Source: Lachnospiraceae bacterium AD3010 | Lineage (GTDB): Bacteria; Bacillota; Clostridia; Lachnospirales; Lachnospiraceae | Reading direction: 5' to 3' | Assembly (NCBI GenBank): GCA_000622025.1 | Contig: KK211388.1 | Location: forward strand, 229,807-293,806 | Length of the DNA: 64,000 bases | Shown: piece by piece, positions 17,735 to 28,000 of the stretch | Position numbering within the stretch: position 1 is the first letter of the stretch | Layout: each line of letters starts with the position of its first letter | The notes under the pieces: model-generated | Seen by the model: only the letters and a program-made list of their open reading frames with translations | The model's database searches: none | Told to the model about the DNA's origin: nothing | Made by a program: the position numbers and the translations under genes

Positions 17735-18100
17735 ATGGCAAAGAAATTCGGAAAATTCCTTCTATTCACACTCCTTGCGGGGGCTGCCGCAGCAGGAGCA
17801 TACTACTACCTGAAGGACAGACAGGACGAGGATCTCTTTGAAGATTCCGATCCCGACGTAAATGATGAGCTGGAGGAATTCCTTAAACAGGAGTCCGAGA
17901 AGGGTCCGGATGATGAAGAGATCGAGCCTCTCACCTCAGATCGTGAGTACGTCCCCTTAAATTTCTCGAAGCAGGCAGCTCTTGAAGCGGAGTCAAATAT
18001 TATCGGAACCCCTCAGGAGGAGCCGAAGAATATGGTGGAAAAAGCATCTGAAACAAATGAGGATCAGGTATCCACCTTCAGCTTTTCCTCCTTCGAATAA
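17735..18100 (+). CDS. Small acidic protein with N-terminal membrane segment
   Basis: 121 residues. MAKKFGKFLLFTLLAGAAAA gives a short basic start and one hydrophobic helix ending in AYYYLKDRQ; the remainder is strongly acidic and probably disordered, ending STFSFSSFE. No family is recognised. GGAGGTACTAC precedes the ATG. It is divergent from the PrsA-like gene (68 bp between starts) and convergent with the DUF2225 gene. Confidence 0.75.
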   Translation: MAKKFGKFLLFTLLAGAAAAGAYYYLKDRQDEDLFEDSDPDVNDELEEFLKQESEKGPDDEEIEPLTSDREYVPLNFSKQAALEAESNIIGTPQEEPKNMVEKASETNEDQVSTFSFSSFE

Positions 18101-18122
18101 ACCCTCCGGGCAATTTTAACCG

Positions 18123-18962
18123 TTACTTCTGACCGGCTACGATCCGGTCCTTTAAATCCCTGGCTCTTTCCTTGATCCGGGGATTTGTTGTCATATTGGA
18201 TATAAGGCTGGATATTAGCTTCGAAGCTACATCCGTTCTTCCGAAACGAACACTTAAGACTGAGATCATATAGTCAAGGGTAGACTGATCCATTCCCGCG
18301 AAGGGAGGCTGTTCATGCGTTCGTGCAGCAATAAAGCCATCCATAGCGAGCTTTAGTGCCTCGTTCTCATCCTCTGCGCACTGCTTTTTGTCAGCCTCAT
18401 AGGTCGGCGAAGAAGGGTCAAGAGTCTCCATCTTCCCTCTAATGGTCCAGCCCATTCTGAGGCAGAGATATGCTTTCTCGGAATCAACCTGCTTAATTGC
18501 CATGGCATTTGCAAAAGCTATCTGGTAACGCTCAATGGCATCATCATAGCTGTATTCTGCCGGCGGCTCGGTATAGTGGAAGTCTCTGGAAATGGTCTCT
18601 CTCACCAGCTTCTTCTGTGAATCATAAATATTCTTAAAGGTACGGGCAAGGGCAGCGTAGCCGCAATGCGGGCACACCACCACATCGTATTTCAATGAGT
18701 CAAGCTGCTGATACTTCGGTCTGAGATCCTCATCGGTGCCAACAAGCTTAATACTCCTGCTCTTTACGGTCCTGCTCTTGAACTCCTGATCACAAACGGG
18801 ACAGGAATAGGTCCTGTCGATCAGATAATCCATTTCACTCGCGGTCTTTTTTACTTCCCCTGCATTACCCTCAGCAGCTTTTTTCTTTTCCTGATCTCCG
18901 AATACCTCGTCTCCCTTGATATCCTTCAATCCGAATTTGTCCATCCCCGAAAACAGTGCCAT
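18123..18962 (-). CDS. DUF2225 family protein
   Basis: 279 residues from the ATG at 18962, which is preceded by GAGGAGG with 6-bp spacing; an earlier ATG eight codons upstream lacks this. Two CxxC pairs (YSCPVCDQEF and VVCPHCGYAAL) form a probable zinc ribbon near residues 55-115; a helical TPR-like region (YLCLRMGWTIRGK) follows. The layout matches DUF2225 proteins of Firmicutes, whose function is unknown. Confidence 0.88.
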   Translation of the reverse strand: MALFSGMDKFGLKDIKGDEVFGDQEKKKAAEGNAGEVKKTASEMDYLIDRTYSCPVCDQEFKSRTVKSRSIKLVGTDEDLRPKYQQLDSLKYDVVVCPHCGYAALARTFKNIYDSQKKLVRETISRDFHYTEPPAEYSYDDAIERYQIAFANAMAIKQVDSEKAYLCLRMGWTIRGKMETLDPSSPTYEADKKQCAEDENEALKLAMDGFIAARTHEQPPFAGMDQSTLDYMISVLSVRFGRTDVASKLISSLISNMTTNPRIKERARDLKDRIVAGQK

Positions 18963-19042
18963 AATATACCTCCTCAAAAAATGCATCTTTCAATGCTATA
19001 TATCTCTGCCATCCTGAGAACAATGTCTGTCAGATCATTTTA

Positions 19043-19069
19043 GATCCTTCGCTTCGCTCAGGATGACAT
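19043..19069. repeat. Dispersed repeat copy downstream of the DUF2225 promoter region
   Basis: AGATCCTTCGCTTCGCTCAG followed by GATGAC. One arm of the repeat family also seen at 40.35 and 50.8 kb; it abuts the glnS stop codon. Confidence 0.7.
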
Positions 19070-19075
19070 TCTACA

Positions 19076-20755
19076 TTAGATTTTTGCTTCCTGCGGCAGC
19101 TTAAAGGAGCTCTTCAGTGAAACTATCCTGTTAAATACGGGCACCCCGTCACTTGAGTCCTTTGGGTCCGCACAGAAATATCCGTTTCTCACAAATTGGA
19201 AACGGTCAAAAGCCTTTGCATCTGCAAGCTCCCTTTCCACGTATGAGCTGCATTCCTCCAGAGAATCAGGGTTAAGATTGATATTTCCTTCTTCATCATA
19301 AACACCCTTTTCCTCATCTACTATATTCTCGTATAGCCTCACCTTCACTCCGGCACAGTCATTGGCATTTACCCAGTGTATGGTACCCTTGACCTTCCTG
19401 TCGGACTTGAAGTCATCTCCCTGCTTCGTAAGCGGATCGTAGGTGCAGTGTACTGCACTTATATTTCCCTTATCATCCTTATCAAAGCCCACACACTTCA
19501 CAAAGTAGGCATTCATAAGCCGGACCTCATTTCCCGGGAAAAGCCTGAAATACTTTTTCGGCGGCTCCTCCATAAAGTCCTCTCTCTCTATCCAAAGCTC
19601 TCTCGAAAAGGTCACCTTCCTGCTGCCAAGAGACGGATTTTCCGGATTATTCACGGCGTCCAGCTCCTCACTCTGCCCTTCGGGATAATTGTCTATAATG
19701 AGCTTCAGGGGATGAAGAACTGCCATGAGCCGCTTCACCTTCGGCTTCAGATCCTCCCGTATGCAGTACTCAAGCATATCCATCTCTGCAGTAGCCTGTG
19801 ACTTGCTGATCCCGCAAAGATTGACAAAAGTCCGTATTGATTCCGGGGTGTAGCCCCTCCTCCTTAAGCCTGCAATTGATACCAGCCTGGGATCGTCCCA
19901 GCCGTCAACGGTACCGTCCTCCACAAGCTTTTTTATATATCTCTTGCCTGTGACCACATTATTGAGATAGAGCTTTGCAAACTCTATCTGACGTGGCGGT
20001 GTCTCTATCTCACACTCCCTTATGACCCAGTCATAGAGCGGCCTGTGATCTTCAAATTCCAATGTGCAGAGGGAATGGGTGATGCCCTCTATGGCATCCT
20101 CCAGAGGATGTGCAAAATCATACATAGGGTATATGCACCACTTATCTCCCGTATTCTGGTGGGAAAGATGCGCTATCCTGTATATGACCGGATCCCTCAT
20201 ATTCATATTTGGGCTCTTCATATCTATCTTTCCGCGAAGGACATACTTTCCGTCTTCGTATTTCCCGTCCTTCATTTCCTTAAAGAGCCTTAAGTTCTCC
20301 TCGATACTCCTCGTCCTGTCCGGATCATCCTTACCCGGTTCAGTGAGTGTCCCCCTGTATTCCTTTATCTCCTCTGCGGAAAGTGAGGAAACATAGGCCT
20401 TTCCTCTTTCAATAAGCTTCAGGGCATATTCATACATCTTGTCGAAATAGTCGGATGCAAAGAAAAGCCTGTCACCCCAGTCAGCTCCGAGCCAGGCTAC
20501 ATCCTCCTTGATGGATTCCACAAACTCCGATTTTTCCTTTGTGGGATTGGTATCGTCAAAGCGAAGGTTGAAAAGACCCTTATATTCCTTAGCGATACCG
20601 GAATTTAAGATAATGGATTTGGCATGACCTATATGCAGATACCCGTTGGGCTCAGGAGGAAAGCGGGTATGAACACTTTCATAAACCCCTTCCTTAAGGT
20701 CCTTGTCTATTTCCCGTTCTATAAAGTTCTTTGATACTGTTTCCTTGTTTTCCAT
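19076..20755 (-). CDS. glnS: Glutamine--tRNA ligase
   Basis: 559 residues from [15 protein letters not shown] (ATG at 20755); 15 more codons are open upstream but start inside poor context. Class I synthetase: the HIGH-type motif is [15 protein letters not shown], with [13 protein letters not shown] next and [13 protein letters not shown] near the position of the KMSKS region. An anticodon-binding beta-barrel pair forms the C-terminal third. It charges tRNA-Gln directly; Bacilli lack it and use GatCAB, so its presence favours Clostridia. Last of a run of same-strand genes starting at the RNA methyltransferase. Confidence 0.95.
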   Translation of the reverse strand: MENKETVSKNFIEREIDKDLKEGVYESVHTRFPPEPNGYLHIGHAKSIILNSGIAKEYKGLFNLRFDDTNPTKEKSEFVESIKEDVAWLGADWGDRLFFASDYFDKMYEYALKLIERGKAYVSSLSAEEIKEYRGTLTEPGKDDPDRTRSIEENLRLFKEMKDGKYEDGKYVLRGKIDMKSPNMNMRDPVIYRIAHLSHQNTGDKWCIYPMYDFAHPLEDAIEGITHSLCTLEFEDHRPLYDWVIRECEIETPPRQIEFAKLYLNNVVTGKRYIKKLVEDGTVDGWDDPRLVSIAGLRRRGYTPESIRTFVNLCGISKSQATAEMDMLEYCIREDLKPKVKRLMAVLHPLKLIIDNYPEGQSEELDAVNNPENPSLGSRKVTFSRELWIEREDFMEEPPKKYFRLFPGNEVRLMNAYFVKCVGFDKDDKGNISAVHCTYDPLTKQGDDFKSDRKVKGTIHWVNANDCAGVKVRLYENIVDEEKGVYDEEGNINLNPDSLEECSSYVERELADAKAFDRFQFVRNGYFCADPKDSSDGVPVFNRIVSLKSSFKLPQEAKI

Positions 20756-20819
20756 AAATATATATTCTACAACAGAGACTTGCAAAAAGCAATGAACCAT
20801 CCCCGCTTACTTCAAAGGC

Positions 20820-21302
20820 TCAGAGATAAAACACATTACAGAACACCTTGCCCTCCGGATCAAGCTCCAAGATCATATACGAAGGGTTTCTTCCCTCCTG
20901 TCTGGGGTAGGAAAGGCTGCCCGGATTATATACCCTTACACCGTCAATAATGCTCTTCTCGGGTCTGTGGGTATGCCCGCAGAAAACCAGGTCCGCTTCT
21001 CTGGACAGTGCTTCCTCCACTATCCGGTCACAGCCCATGGAGATGCCGTAGCTGTGTCCATGGGTCAAAAACGCCTTATGCTCCCCGATACGGAATTCAT
21101 CCTCCCGGGGAAGATCGGAAAAATAATCGTTATTTCCTGATACTATATGACATTCACATCCTGCAAGGCTCTTTATGGAGTCCTCCTGCCCTTCCACATC
21201 TCCGCAGTGGATAAGCATATCTATGGGAGATACCTTCTTTATGACCTCCCTGAAATTTGACAAGTGCCCGTGGGTATCACTGACTATCAGTATTTTCATC
21301 AA
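20820..21302 (-). CDS. YfcE/MJ0936-family metallophosphodiesterase
   Basis: 160 residues. Metal-binding motifs of the calcineurin-like fold are in order: VSDTHGH, IHCGDVEG, SGNNDY, THGHSYG and CGHTHRPE. The end YNPGSLSYPRQ is also typical. Such enzymes hydrolyse phosphodiesters with Mn or Ni; the physiological substrate is unknown. The start overlaps rdgB by 26 bp, and rdgB-phosphodiesterase pairing is common in Firmicutes. Confidence 0.93.
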   Translation of the reverse strand: MMKILIVSDTHGHLSNFREVIKKVSPIDMLIHCGDVEGQEDSIKSLAGCECHIVSGNNDYFSDLPREDEFRIGEHKAFLTHGHSYGISMGCDRIVEEALSREADLVFCGHTHRPEKSIIDGVRVYNPGSLSYPRQEGRNPSYMILELDPEGKVFCNVFYL

Positions 21303-21912
21303 GATACCTCTCTATCTCGTTCTTTATCAGCCTCAGCGCCTTTCCTCTGTGGCTTTCTTCATTTTTTACGTCCGGAGGGAGCTCCGCAGTGGTTACTCCG
21401 TATTTCGGAAGGATAAAAATAGGGTCATAGCCGAAGCCGTTCTCACCTTTTTCCTCATAGCCTATCCTGCCCTCCATAACTCCCCGGACCGTTTTATGAC
21501 TTCCGTCCGGAAAGACCGCTGTTACAGCACATACAAAGCGGGCAGTCCGTTTTTCATCGCTCACACCTTCAAGTCTTCTGATTAGATCATTATTTTTCTC
21601 ATGATATGAAGTATCCTTTCCCATATACCTTGCGGAAAGGATACCGGGTTCCTTATTCAGGGCGTCTATTTCAAGTCCTGAGTCATCGGACAGCACCAGT
21701 CCGCCGCATTCTTCCCATACTGCCCGGGCTTTTATAAGGGAATTCTCTTCAAAGCTCTTCCCGTCCTCGATAACGTCAGCCTCTATCCCGGCTTCATGCA
21801 TGGAGATCACCGGGATATTGAAATCCTTTGTTATCTCCCGGATCTCCTTGACCTTATCCTTATTCCCTGTGGCAAATACTATCCTGTCCACCTTCTTCAT
21901 ATCAAAATCCAC
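21277..21912 (-). CDS. rdgB: XTP/dITP diphosphatase (RdgB/HAM1)
   Basis: 211 residues. FATGNKDKVKEI at the start, EENSLIKARAVWE, LSDDSGLEIDAL with the metal-binding acidic pair, PGILSARY, and NGFGYDPIFILP near residue 155 are the family signature in order. It removes non-canonical purine nucleotides (ITP, XTP) before they enter DNA or RNA. Overlaps the amidase-like gene by 11 bp and the phosphodiesterase by 26 bp, so translation is probably coupled. Confidence 0.96.
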   Translation of the reverse strand: MDFDMKKVDRIVFATGNKDKVKEIREITKDFNIPVISMHEAGIEADVIEDGKSFEENSLIKARAVWEECGGLVLSDDSGLEIDALNKEPGILSARYMGKDTSYHEKNNDLIRRLEGVSDEKRTARFVCAVTAVFPDGSHKTVRGVMEGRIGYEEKGENGFGYDPIFILPKYGVTTAELPPDVKNEESHRGKALRLIKNEIERYLDENTDSQ

Positions 21913-22930
21913 CTCCGGCGCTTATAGCCGATCCTGCCGCAAAGCTTCCCGTACCATTGATAAAGGCTGCGATCGTCCTCGACACCTTCTCCTGATAATC
22001 CTCACTGTTCATCTTTTCCGCTTCATATCTGTTCGTGATAATACCAAGCTTGATCCTAAGGTACGGCACCTTGAGATACTCCGTGAGTCCCGGGAAGCTC
22101 CTGACCGATGATCCCAGGTTCTTCTGATCACAGGCCGACGAAATAAGAGCTGAAAGCTCCTCTGCCTTTTCTGCCTGATCAGAGGAAGATGCGATCTCTA
22201 CCCCGTTAGTAACTCTGGTATCGGGATCTGCTCCGGTATGTATGCTTATTAGAAGATCCGGTTCCAGACTGTTTATCATCTCCGAACGTTCCTTCTCGCT
22301 TTTGATCGTTTCATCCGGGGCGGACAGGCACACCATAGTCTTTCCGTCCTGCAGAAGGGTACAGAGCCGGCCAGCAACAGCGGTCGTGATACTTCTCTCC
22401 TCTATGCCGTAGACCACGGACCCAGGGTCGTTTACGCCATGGCCGCTGTCAACGACTATTATCCTTTCATAAATATCTCTGGGCGGCACTACCTTTACGA
22501 AAAAGCTGCCGGGAGTATACTCGATCACCGGAACCCGTACATCTCCCGTTATAAGCTCCACCGTCGAAACGCCGTCAGCATAGCCGTATCTCACATCCTC
22601 TATGCCGGTCATATCCCCGGAAAAGAAATTAGTCCTGTAAAAATCCTCGTCGGCTCCTTTAATATGTATAAAGATCCTGTTTTCAAACGGATCATTAATT
22701 ATGCTGACATCCTTTTCAGCCACGCTTTCGGGAAGAGGGATCATTAAATAGCCCTCCCTTTCCAGGGTCAGATCCTCTATAGTTTCCTCCTCGCTTCCTC
22801 CGTTAAAGAGACCTCTCTTCGCATGGCTTTCCGCCCTCACGGTAACCGTTCCCGCTGCGGAAGCCACGAAATAAGCTACGCTCAAAACAAGAAGGATAAA
22901 TGATGCTATAACCGTGAAGCTGTGCTTCAA
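21902..22930 (-). CDS. N-acetylmuramoyl-L-alanine amidase-like protein, catalytic Glu replaced
   Basis: 342 residues. A signal or anchor helix (residues about 5-27) precedes a beta-rich AMIN-like region, then an Amidase_3 domain from residue about 150. VVDSGHGVNDPGS and ISIHTGAD give two zinc-ligand histidines and GIEERS the zinc-ligand glutamate. The family's closing motif, normally VELGFLSN with a catalytic Glu, reads IKLGIITN here: lysine replaces glutamate. The protein may therefore bind but not cleave peptidoglycan. It overlaps its neighbours on both sides (4 bp and 11 bp). Confidence 0.85.
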   Translation of the reverse strand: MKHSFTVIASFILLVLSVAYFVASAAGTVTVRAESHAKRGLFNGGSEEETIEDLTLEREGYLMIPLPESVAEKDVSIINDPFENRIFIHIKGADEDFYRTNFFSGDMTGIEDVRYGYADGVSTVELITGDVRVPVIEYTPGSFFVKVVPPRDIYERIIVVDSGHGVNDPGSVVYGIEERSITTAVAGRLCTLLQDGKTMVCLSAPDETIKSEKERSEMINSLEPDLLISIHTGADPDTRVTNGVEIASSSDQAEKAEELSALISSACDQKNLGSSVRSFPGLTEYLKVPYLRIKLGIITNRYEAEKMNSEDYQEKVSRTIAAFINGTGSFAAGSAISAGGGF

Positions 22931-24099
22931 GCCTGCTGCCTCCTTATCCTGTCTAACGTCCTTCGGGGCGGTTTCGGTCCCTCGAAGCTATAGAATCTTG
23001 TCTGTATCATCCCGTTGTATATCTTTCTGTTTTTTCCCGCTTTTTTTCCAATATACTTTTCGGCATCATCAAAGGAAGTTATCACATATAATGACCAGCT
23101 ATCCAACCTCTTAAATGCCTCCCCAAGCTCCGAATATATCCGCTTCAGCTCTTCCTTCTCATTAAGCCTCTCCCCATATGGAGGATTTGTTATGATGAAG
23201 CCGTACTTTCCTGAATGGGAGAGACCGCTTACCGGTCTTTCCTGAAAATGGATAAGCTCCGAAACTCCTGCATTTGCAGCGTTTTCCCTGGCAACCCTTA
23301 TCACATCTCCGTCAATATCATAGCCCTGTATATCACAGTCAATATCCATATTTATAAGGGATTCCGCTTCGTCCGCCGCCCTGTACCAGAGCTTCTTATC
23401 TATAAGATGATCCCAGGTCTCTGCTGTAAACTCCCTGTTTCTTCCGGGAGCCATATTCGCAGCTATCATGGCAGCCTCAGTTAAAAAAGTGCCGCTTCCG
23501 CAAAATGGATCGATAAGGATCCTGTCCCCCTTCCATGGGGTCAGCAAAATAAGCGCTGCAGCCAGATTTTCCGCAATGGGAGCAGCTCCCTGCTTTTTTC
23601 TGTAGCCCCTCTTATGCAGCGATACTCCGGTGGAATCGAGCCCGAGAGTAACCTTATTTTTATTGATAAATACCCTTAGGGGATACTCATCCCCGTCCTC
23701 GGGAAAGACAGTGATCCCATACTTTTCCGAAAGCCTGTCGACCATTGCTTTTTTTACTATGGACTGTATGTCTGATGGACTGAAAAGCTTTGACTTTACA
23801 GAAGATGCTTTCTTTACCCAGAATTTGGCATTCTTCGGTATGATATCCTCCCAGGGAAGCGCCCTGGTTTCCTGATAAAGCTCTTCAAATGAAAGGGCAT
23901 CAAACTCCCCCACAGAGATCAGGATCCGTTCTGCGGTACGTAAGAATATATTGGCTCTGGGGACTGCATCCTCTTTCCCCTTGAAGGTCACTCTGCCGTC
24001 CTGAACATTATCTATTTCAAATCCCAGCGAAAGGATTTCCCTTTTTAATACGCTCTCAAGTCCGAAGTGACAGGGAGCGATGAGCCTGAGTTCATCCAT
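22927..24099 (-). CDS. THUMP-domain class I RNA methyltransferase (YpsC/RlmL-like)
   Basis: 390 residues from the ATG at 24099 (MDELRLIAPCHFGLE); 12 more codons are open upstream behind a TTG. The N-terminal THUMP region has GFEIDNVQDGRVTF; the PF01170 methyltransferase part has LLTPWKGDRILIDPFCGSGTFLTEAAMIAANMAPG in pieces, and the NPPY catalytic motif in IITNPPYGERL. Predicted to methylate guanine in 23S rRNA using SAM. First gene of the overlapping run that ends with glnS. Confidence 0.93.
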   Translation of the reverse strand: MDELRLIAPCHFGLESVLKREILSLGFEIDNVQDGRVTFKGKEDAVPRANIFLRTAERILISVGEFDALSFEELYQETRALPWEDIIPKNAKFWVKKASSVKSKLFSPSDIQSIVKKAMVDRLSEKYGITVFPEDGDEYPLRVFINKNKVTLGLDSTGVSLHKRGYRKKQGAAPIAENLAAALILLTPWKGDRILIDPFCGSGTFLTEAAMIAANMAPGRNREFTAETWDHLIDKKLWYRAADEAESLINMDIDCDIQGYDIDGDVIRVARENAANAGVSELIHFQERPVSGLSHSGKYGFIITNPPYGERLNEKEELKRIYSELGEAFKRLDSWSLYVITSFDDAEKYIGKKAGKNRKIYNGMIQTRFYSFEGPKPPRRTLDRIRRQQA

Positions 24100-24158
24100 G
24101 GGGTATATTGTAATGAAATGAGGGCTGTTTGACAAGGTCAGTTCCCGCCCTCTAAAAA

Positions 24159-24333
24159 GATAAACGCGTCAATCGTTACAGTTCACAGCCGAACTGCGCA
24201 CCTTGCTGCGCAGTTACGGCCCAAAGAATTATGGCATGCAGGGGTTTTGCCCCATTGCCGAAGGCAATTTAATTGGCAAAACCCGTTACGTTCGCAGCCT
24301 GAAAGGCTGTGAACAGTAACCATCAATCTCTCC
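24159..24333. repeat. Nested stem-loop repeat element at the 3' end of the sortase gene
   Basis: Outer arms GTTACAGTTCACAGCC (24175-24190) and GGCTGTGAACAGTAAC (24305-24320) pair with one mismatch. Inside are GCGCA/TGCGC, GGGTTTTGCC/GGCAAAACCC and ATTGCC/GGCAAT hairpins. The outside flanks GATAAACGCGTCAATC (24159-24174) and CATCAATCTCTCC (24321-24333) together rebuild the terminal sequence of the 9.8 kb element, with TCAATC duplicated. This suggests that a stem-loop element inserted into an older repeat copy. Confidence 0.6.
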
Positions 24334-25051
24334 ATCCGTATACAGCCATCCTGTTATCTTCTCCCGAATACTCACAGGTAACAAGTATCACAAGGTTTCC
24401 GTCCTCCGGAATATCCCCGCTGTCCGTATCGTAAAGCGACATTTTCCGGGCTTTTTTCATTATGACTTCTCTGCTTTCTTCCCCGTCTCCAACTCCGGGA
24501 ATAAGGTCAACAGCTCCGTAGAATGCAGATATGATCCGGTAATCCTTTTCTCCGCCAAAGGTCTTTACCTTAAAATAAGGACAGCTTCTAAAGAACTCTT
24601 CATCCCGGTACTTAAGAAGGGGATTAAACATACTGCCGTCCTTCATATTGTGTCCGTAGATCACGGTAACGGGACATTCAAAGGGAGGGACCGACTCCTT
24701 ATCCGTAAAAAAGGATCCGGCTTTTCCCTCTGTCCCGTCGAAACGGTGCGTAAGATAGAATTCATCATCAAAGGCCTGTGCAACCGGGCCGTTTATCTCT
24801 CCGTTACAGGCATAGAGCCATCCGGCTGCATCGGGGTTTATAAGCTTCAATTTGTCAAGGTCGATTTCCGGACCGTTTCCCGCACCCGGATCATCTGCCC
24901 CGACACTCTTCCTTAATTCCTCATAGTTCTTTCTGTCTGAAAGGTATTCCCTGCCGTAAAAATAGAGACGAAAGGCAATTACCATTATGGCGGCAAGGAT
25001 GATGACGGCAAGACCCGCAAGTATACGGGTCCCCGTGTCACCTCTTTTCAT
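24323..25051 (-). CDS. Class B sortase
   Basis: 242 residues. An N-terminal membrane anchor (residues about 10-30) and the class B pattern INPDAAGWLYACNG, NGPVAQAFDDEFYLTHRFDG and AGSFFTDKE are visible. Catalytic residues: His in VIYGHNMKDGSMF, Cys in VTCEYSG, Arg in DNRMAVYG. It should join the sorting signal of the adjacent giant Cna-B protein to the cell wall; the start overlaps that gene's end by 14 bp, so the two are coupled. The last residues (YGWRD) are encoded within a dispersed repeat sequence. Confidence 0.93.
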   Translation of the reverse strand: MKRGDTGTRILAGLAVIILAAIMVIAFRLYFYGREYLSDRKNYEELRKSVGADDPGAGNGPEIDLDKLKLINPDAAGWLYACNGEINGPVAQAFDDEFYLTHRFDGTEGKAGSFFTDKESVPPFECPVTVIYGHNMKDGSMFNPLLKYRDEEFFRSCPYFKVKTFGGEKDYRIISAFYGAVDLIPGVGDGEESREVIMKKARKMSLYDTDSGDIPEDGNLVILVTCEYSGEDNRMAVYGWRD

Positions 25052-28000
25052 TTTTTCTTCTCCGGAAAAGCAGGGTTAGGACTGCTCCTAACATCAGTAA
25101 TAGTACTGCAAGAAGAGTAAGTAAAAGCTCTAAGGGCGTCTCATCCCCGGTCCTTATTCCCCTTCTGGCAGTGCTGTTCCCGCTTATCCCGGCTCCTCCC
25201 GCGGCATTTTCATATCCCGCAGGAAGTGATCCCGATAAAGCAGGATCCGCTGCCTCACTTACAGCTTCGGAAGAACCGTTATGGCCGTGCTTCCCGTTAT
25301 GCCCTGTATCTGAAGCTGCCTTGGGAGCCGTATTTGTATTTCCTCCGGAGCTTCCGGAATCTCCTCCGGGATCCGGTGAAGGATCCGGTCCGGGCCCGGG
25401 TCCGGGTTTCGGCGGATCAGGCTTTGGTGGATCAGGCTTCGGGTCCGGATCAGGGCCGGGATCAGGACCCGGTCCGGGTCCCGGTTCAGGATCAGGAGCC
25501 TTGAAGTTTACCTCCACCAGAACCTTATGGGGCATCTCCTTATAATCGTTTGCCAGAGTAAGAACCACCGAACCGTTGAGCACGGTAATATTCTTAAACT
25601 TCCGGCTCTTTATGAGCGGTGCCCAGATACTTTCAAATTTCTCCCTTGCGGCTTTCTCTTCTTCCGTCTCATTTTCAGGCGTATCATTGCCGCTGATATC
25701 CGCTTCGGGTCTGTCGTTTCCGCTGACTCCCGACCCGGAGGTATTGTCATTATCACTCACGGCATCATTTCCGGATGCACTTCCGTCTGCCGTGCTGTTT
25801 CCGGAAACATCATTATCACTGACATCATTACCGGAGGCTGAATTTCCGCTTACCTCATCACTTATGGAACCCGTATAGGGAAGCTCATCCTCCTCATTGA
25901 TATAGCCGCTTACGGTGATGATCCCCTCGGGCTTACTTTCGTCAGGCTCCATATTATCCCACCATTTAACGGTGAGGGAGTCCCCGTACTTGTAACCGTT
26001 TGCTGTATCAGGCGTGAACTCCACAGACATGGCCTGCTCAATATAACGTGTTTCACTTCCAACATAGCTGCCGGCACTCACTCCTATCTTATCCCTGGAG
26101 TCTACCACAGTCCGTGTATTATAGATCTTTACCCAGCCTCCGGTCAGAATTTCCCCGTCATCATTTACACCGGTTTCCGTAGTATTCCTGACCTTCAGGC
26201 GGTAGCTCTCCGGATCGAAAAGCCTGTTGGTAAAAATGACCTTCGGAGGGATTTCACTGATACCGGCGATCTTTCCCTTTGCCACTCCTCCTGAATATGC
26301 ACCGTTTTCTGAAAGAAAATGTGTATTTTCGGTTTCCCCGGTTACCGTTGCGGGAAGCGTGTTGTATCTCGCCCTGCATTCTTCGGTCAGTCCTCCCCTT
26401 ATATTCTTTATCCCGCAAAGATCAAATCCGTTAACAGGGTTCTCCGCATCTCCCGTGGGATCCTCGGAGACTTCATAGTAATATCTGGAATTGATCCCAG
26501 TAAGTACCGCGGTTTTTCCGGCAGTGAGTTTGATCTTTCCGTTTGATGCCTTGACCGGACTGCCGAAATATGCACTGTCATCCTTAAATGCCTCGTCCCT
26601 TAATTGTCCCGATGAAAGGGCAGCGGTTCCCGCACTGTCACAGATCCTGTAATAGCCCTCAAAGGGATCTGTGGATCCGTCCGGCCTTTTCAGCGTGACA
26701 ACAAAGGTGAATGTATTGTCAAAATCAGGCTCTGCAGGATCCCACTTTTCGATCACCTTTTCTATGATCAGCGAGCCGTCGTTCTTCATAACGGTATTTA
26801 AGATGTCCGTCTCATCCTTTCTTACGCTGTAGTTATGGGATACCTCATAGTAATCCTTCAAGATAAAGCCGTCATATTTTCTGTCAATATCCTCCGTCAC
26901 CATATATTCTATCTCTTTCGGAGAAACGGGATCGGCATCATCACCGTATGCGTACTTCGGAAGATCCGTAAAGCTGTATGTCCAGGTGTCGCCCCCGTCA
27001 CTCTTTACGGGTGAAATCCCCGTACCCGAAAGATTGGAATACGGACTCACTCCAAAGGGCTTCTTATCGGTCATTCCCCCAAGGAAGCGCTTGTTAAAGC
27101 TGTCAGTGCTGCCGGTCACTGCCGTATTCTCACTCACATATAAGGTGATCTCATCCGGCCTTATCTTCAGGCTGTCACTATAATCATTCCATTTCTTGAC
27201 AGCCACCGCGTCCTTTGTGATAAGGGTATTTGTAACTTTTGTCTTATACCCCTTATACCCTTCCGTTTCACTGTAGCTATGGACATAGCCCGTCTCATCA
27301 CCGGTATTTGTCTTTTTGTATTCGGCTGCCGAAGGGTCAAGGCTGTAGCCGAAGGGCACATAAGGGTCTCCACTTTCATCAGTTTCGATAAATCTGTAAT
27401 CATACTTAATAATGGCTCCCGCGTATGCCTTATAGTGGGGAAGCTTGTGAAGGATGCCCTTCCAGCTGACGCTTTCGTCAAGCTTTATGACAGCTTTATT
27501 ATCCCCCTTACCCTTTCCGATCATCTCCTTTGCAGAAGCATTATCCGGAATGTCATTCCAGATCACAGCCTCATAGCTTCCTCCGTTTTCCCTTCTCTGA
27601 AGGAGGAGGTTTACACTCACCGGTCTGGTCTTATATTTATTCTCCTGATCACTCCAAAGCTTCTCCGCATAGGCGCTTGTGTACGGCGTATTTATGACTG
27701 TTACTTCAAATGCACCTCCGCCGGGTAAGGTCTTCACCTCCCCTGGATTCGTAAGGCTTCGTCCGTCTCCCGTTTCATAAACCGTGGAAAAGCTCTCACT
27801 CCTGTTCTCACTCACGTAATAAATGATCTCGTTTCCGTCCTTATTGTAGAGAGGCAGCCCCGTAAATACCACGGTTCCGTTGCCGTTTAAGGTCTTTTCC
27901 GCAGCATTTCCGCTTATCTTATATATGCTTAAGTTTCCGGCACCCGTATCGCTGCCGTTAACCGCATTTTTACTGTAGAGGCTTACGTTTACGTCCACGT

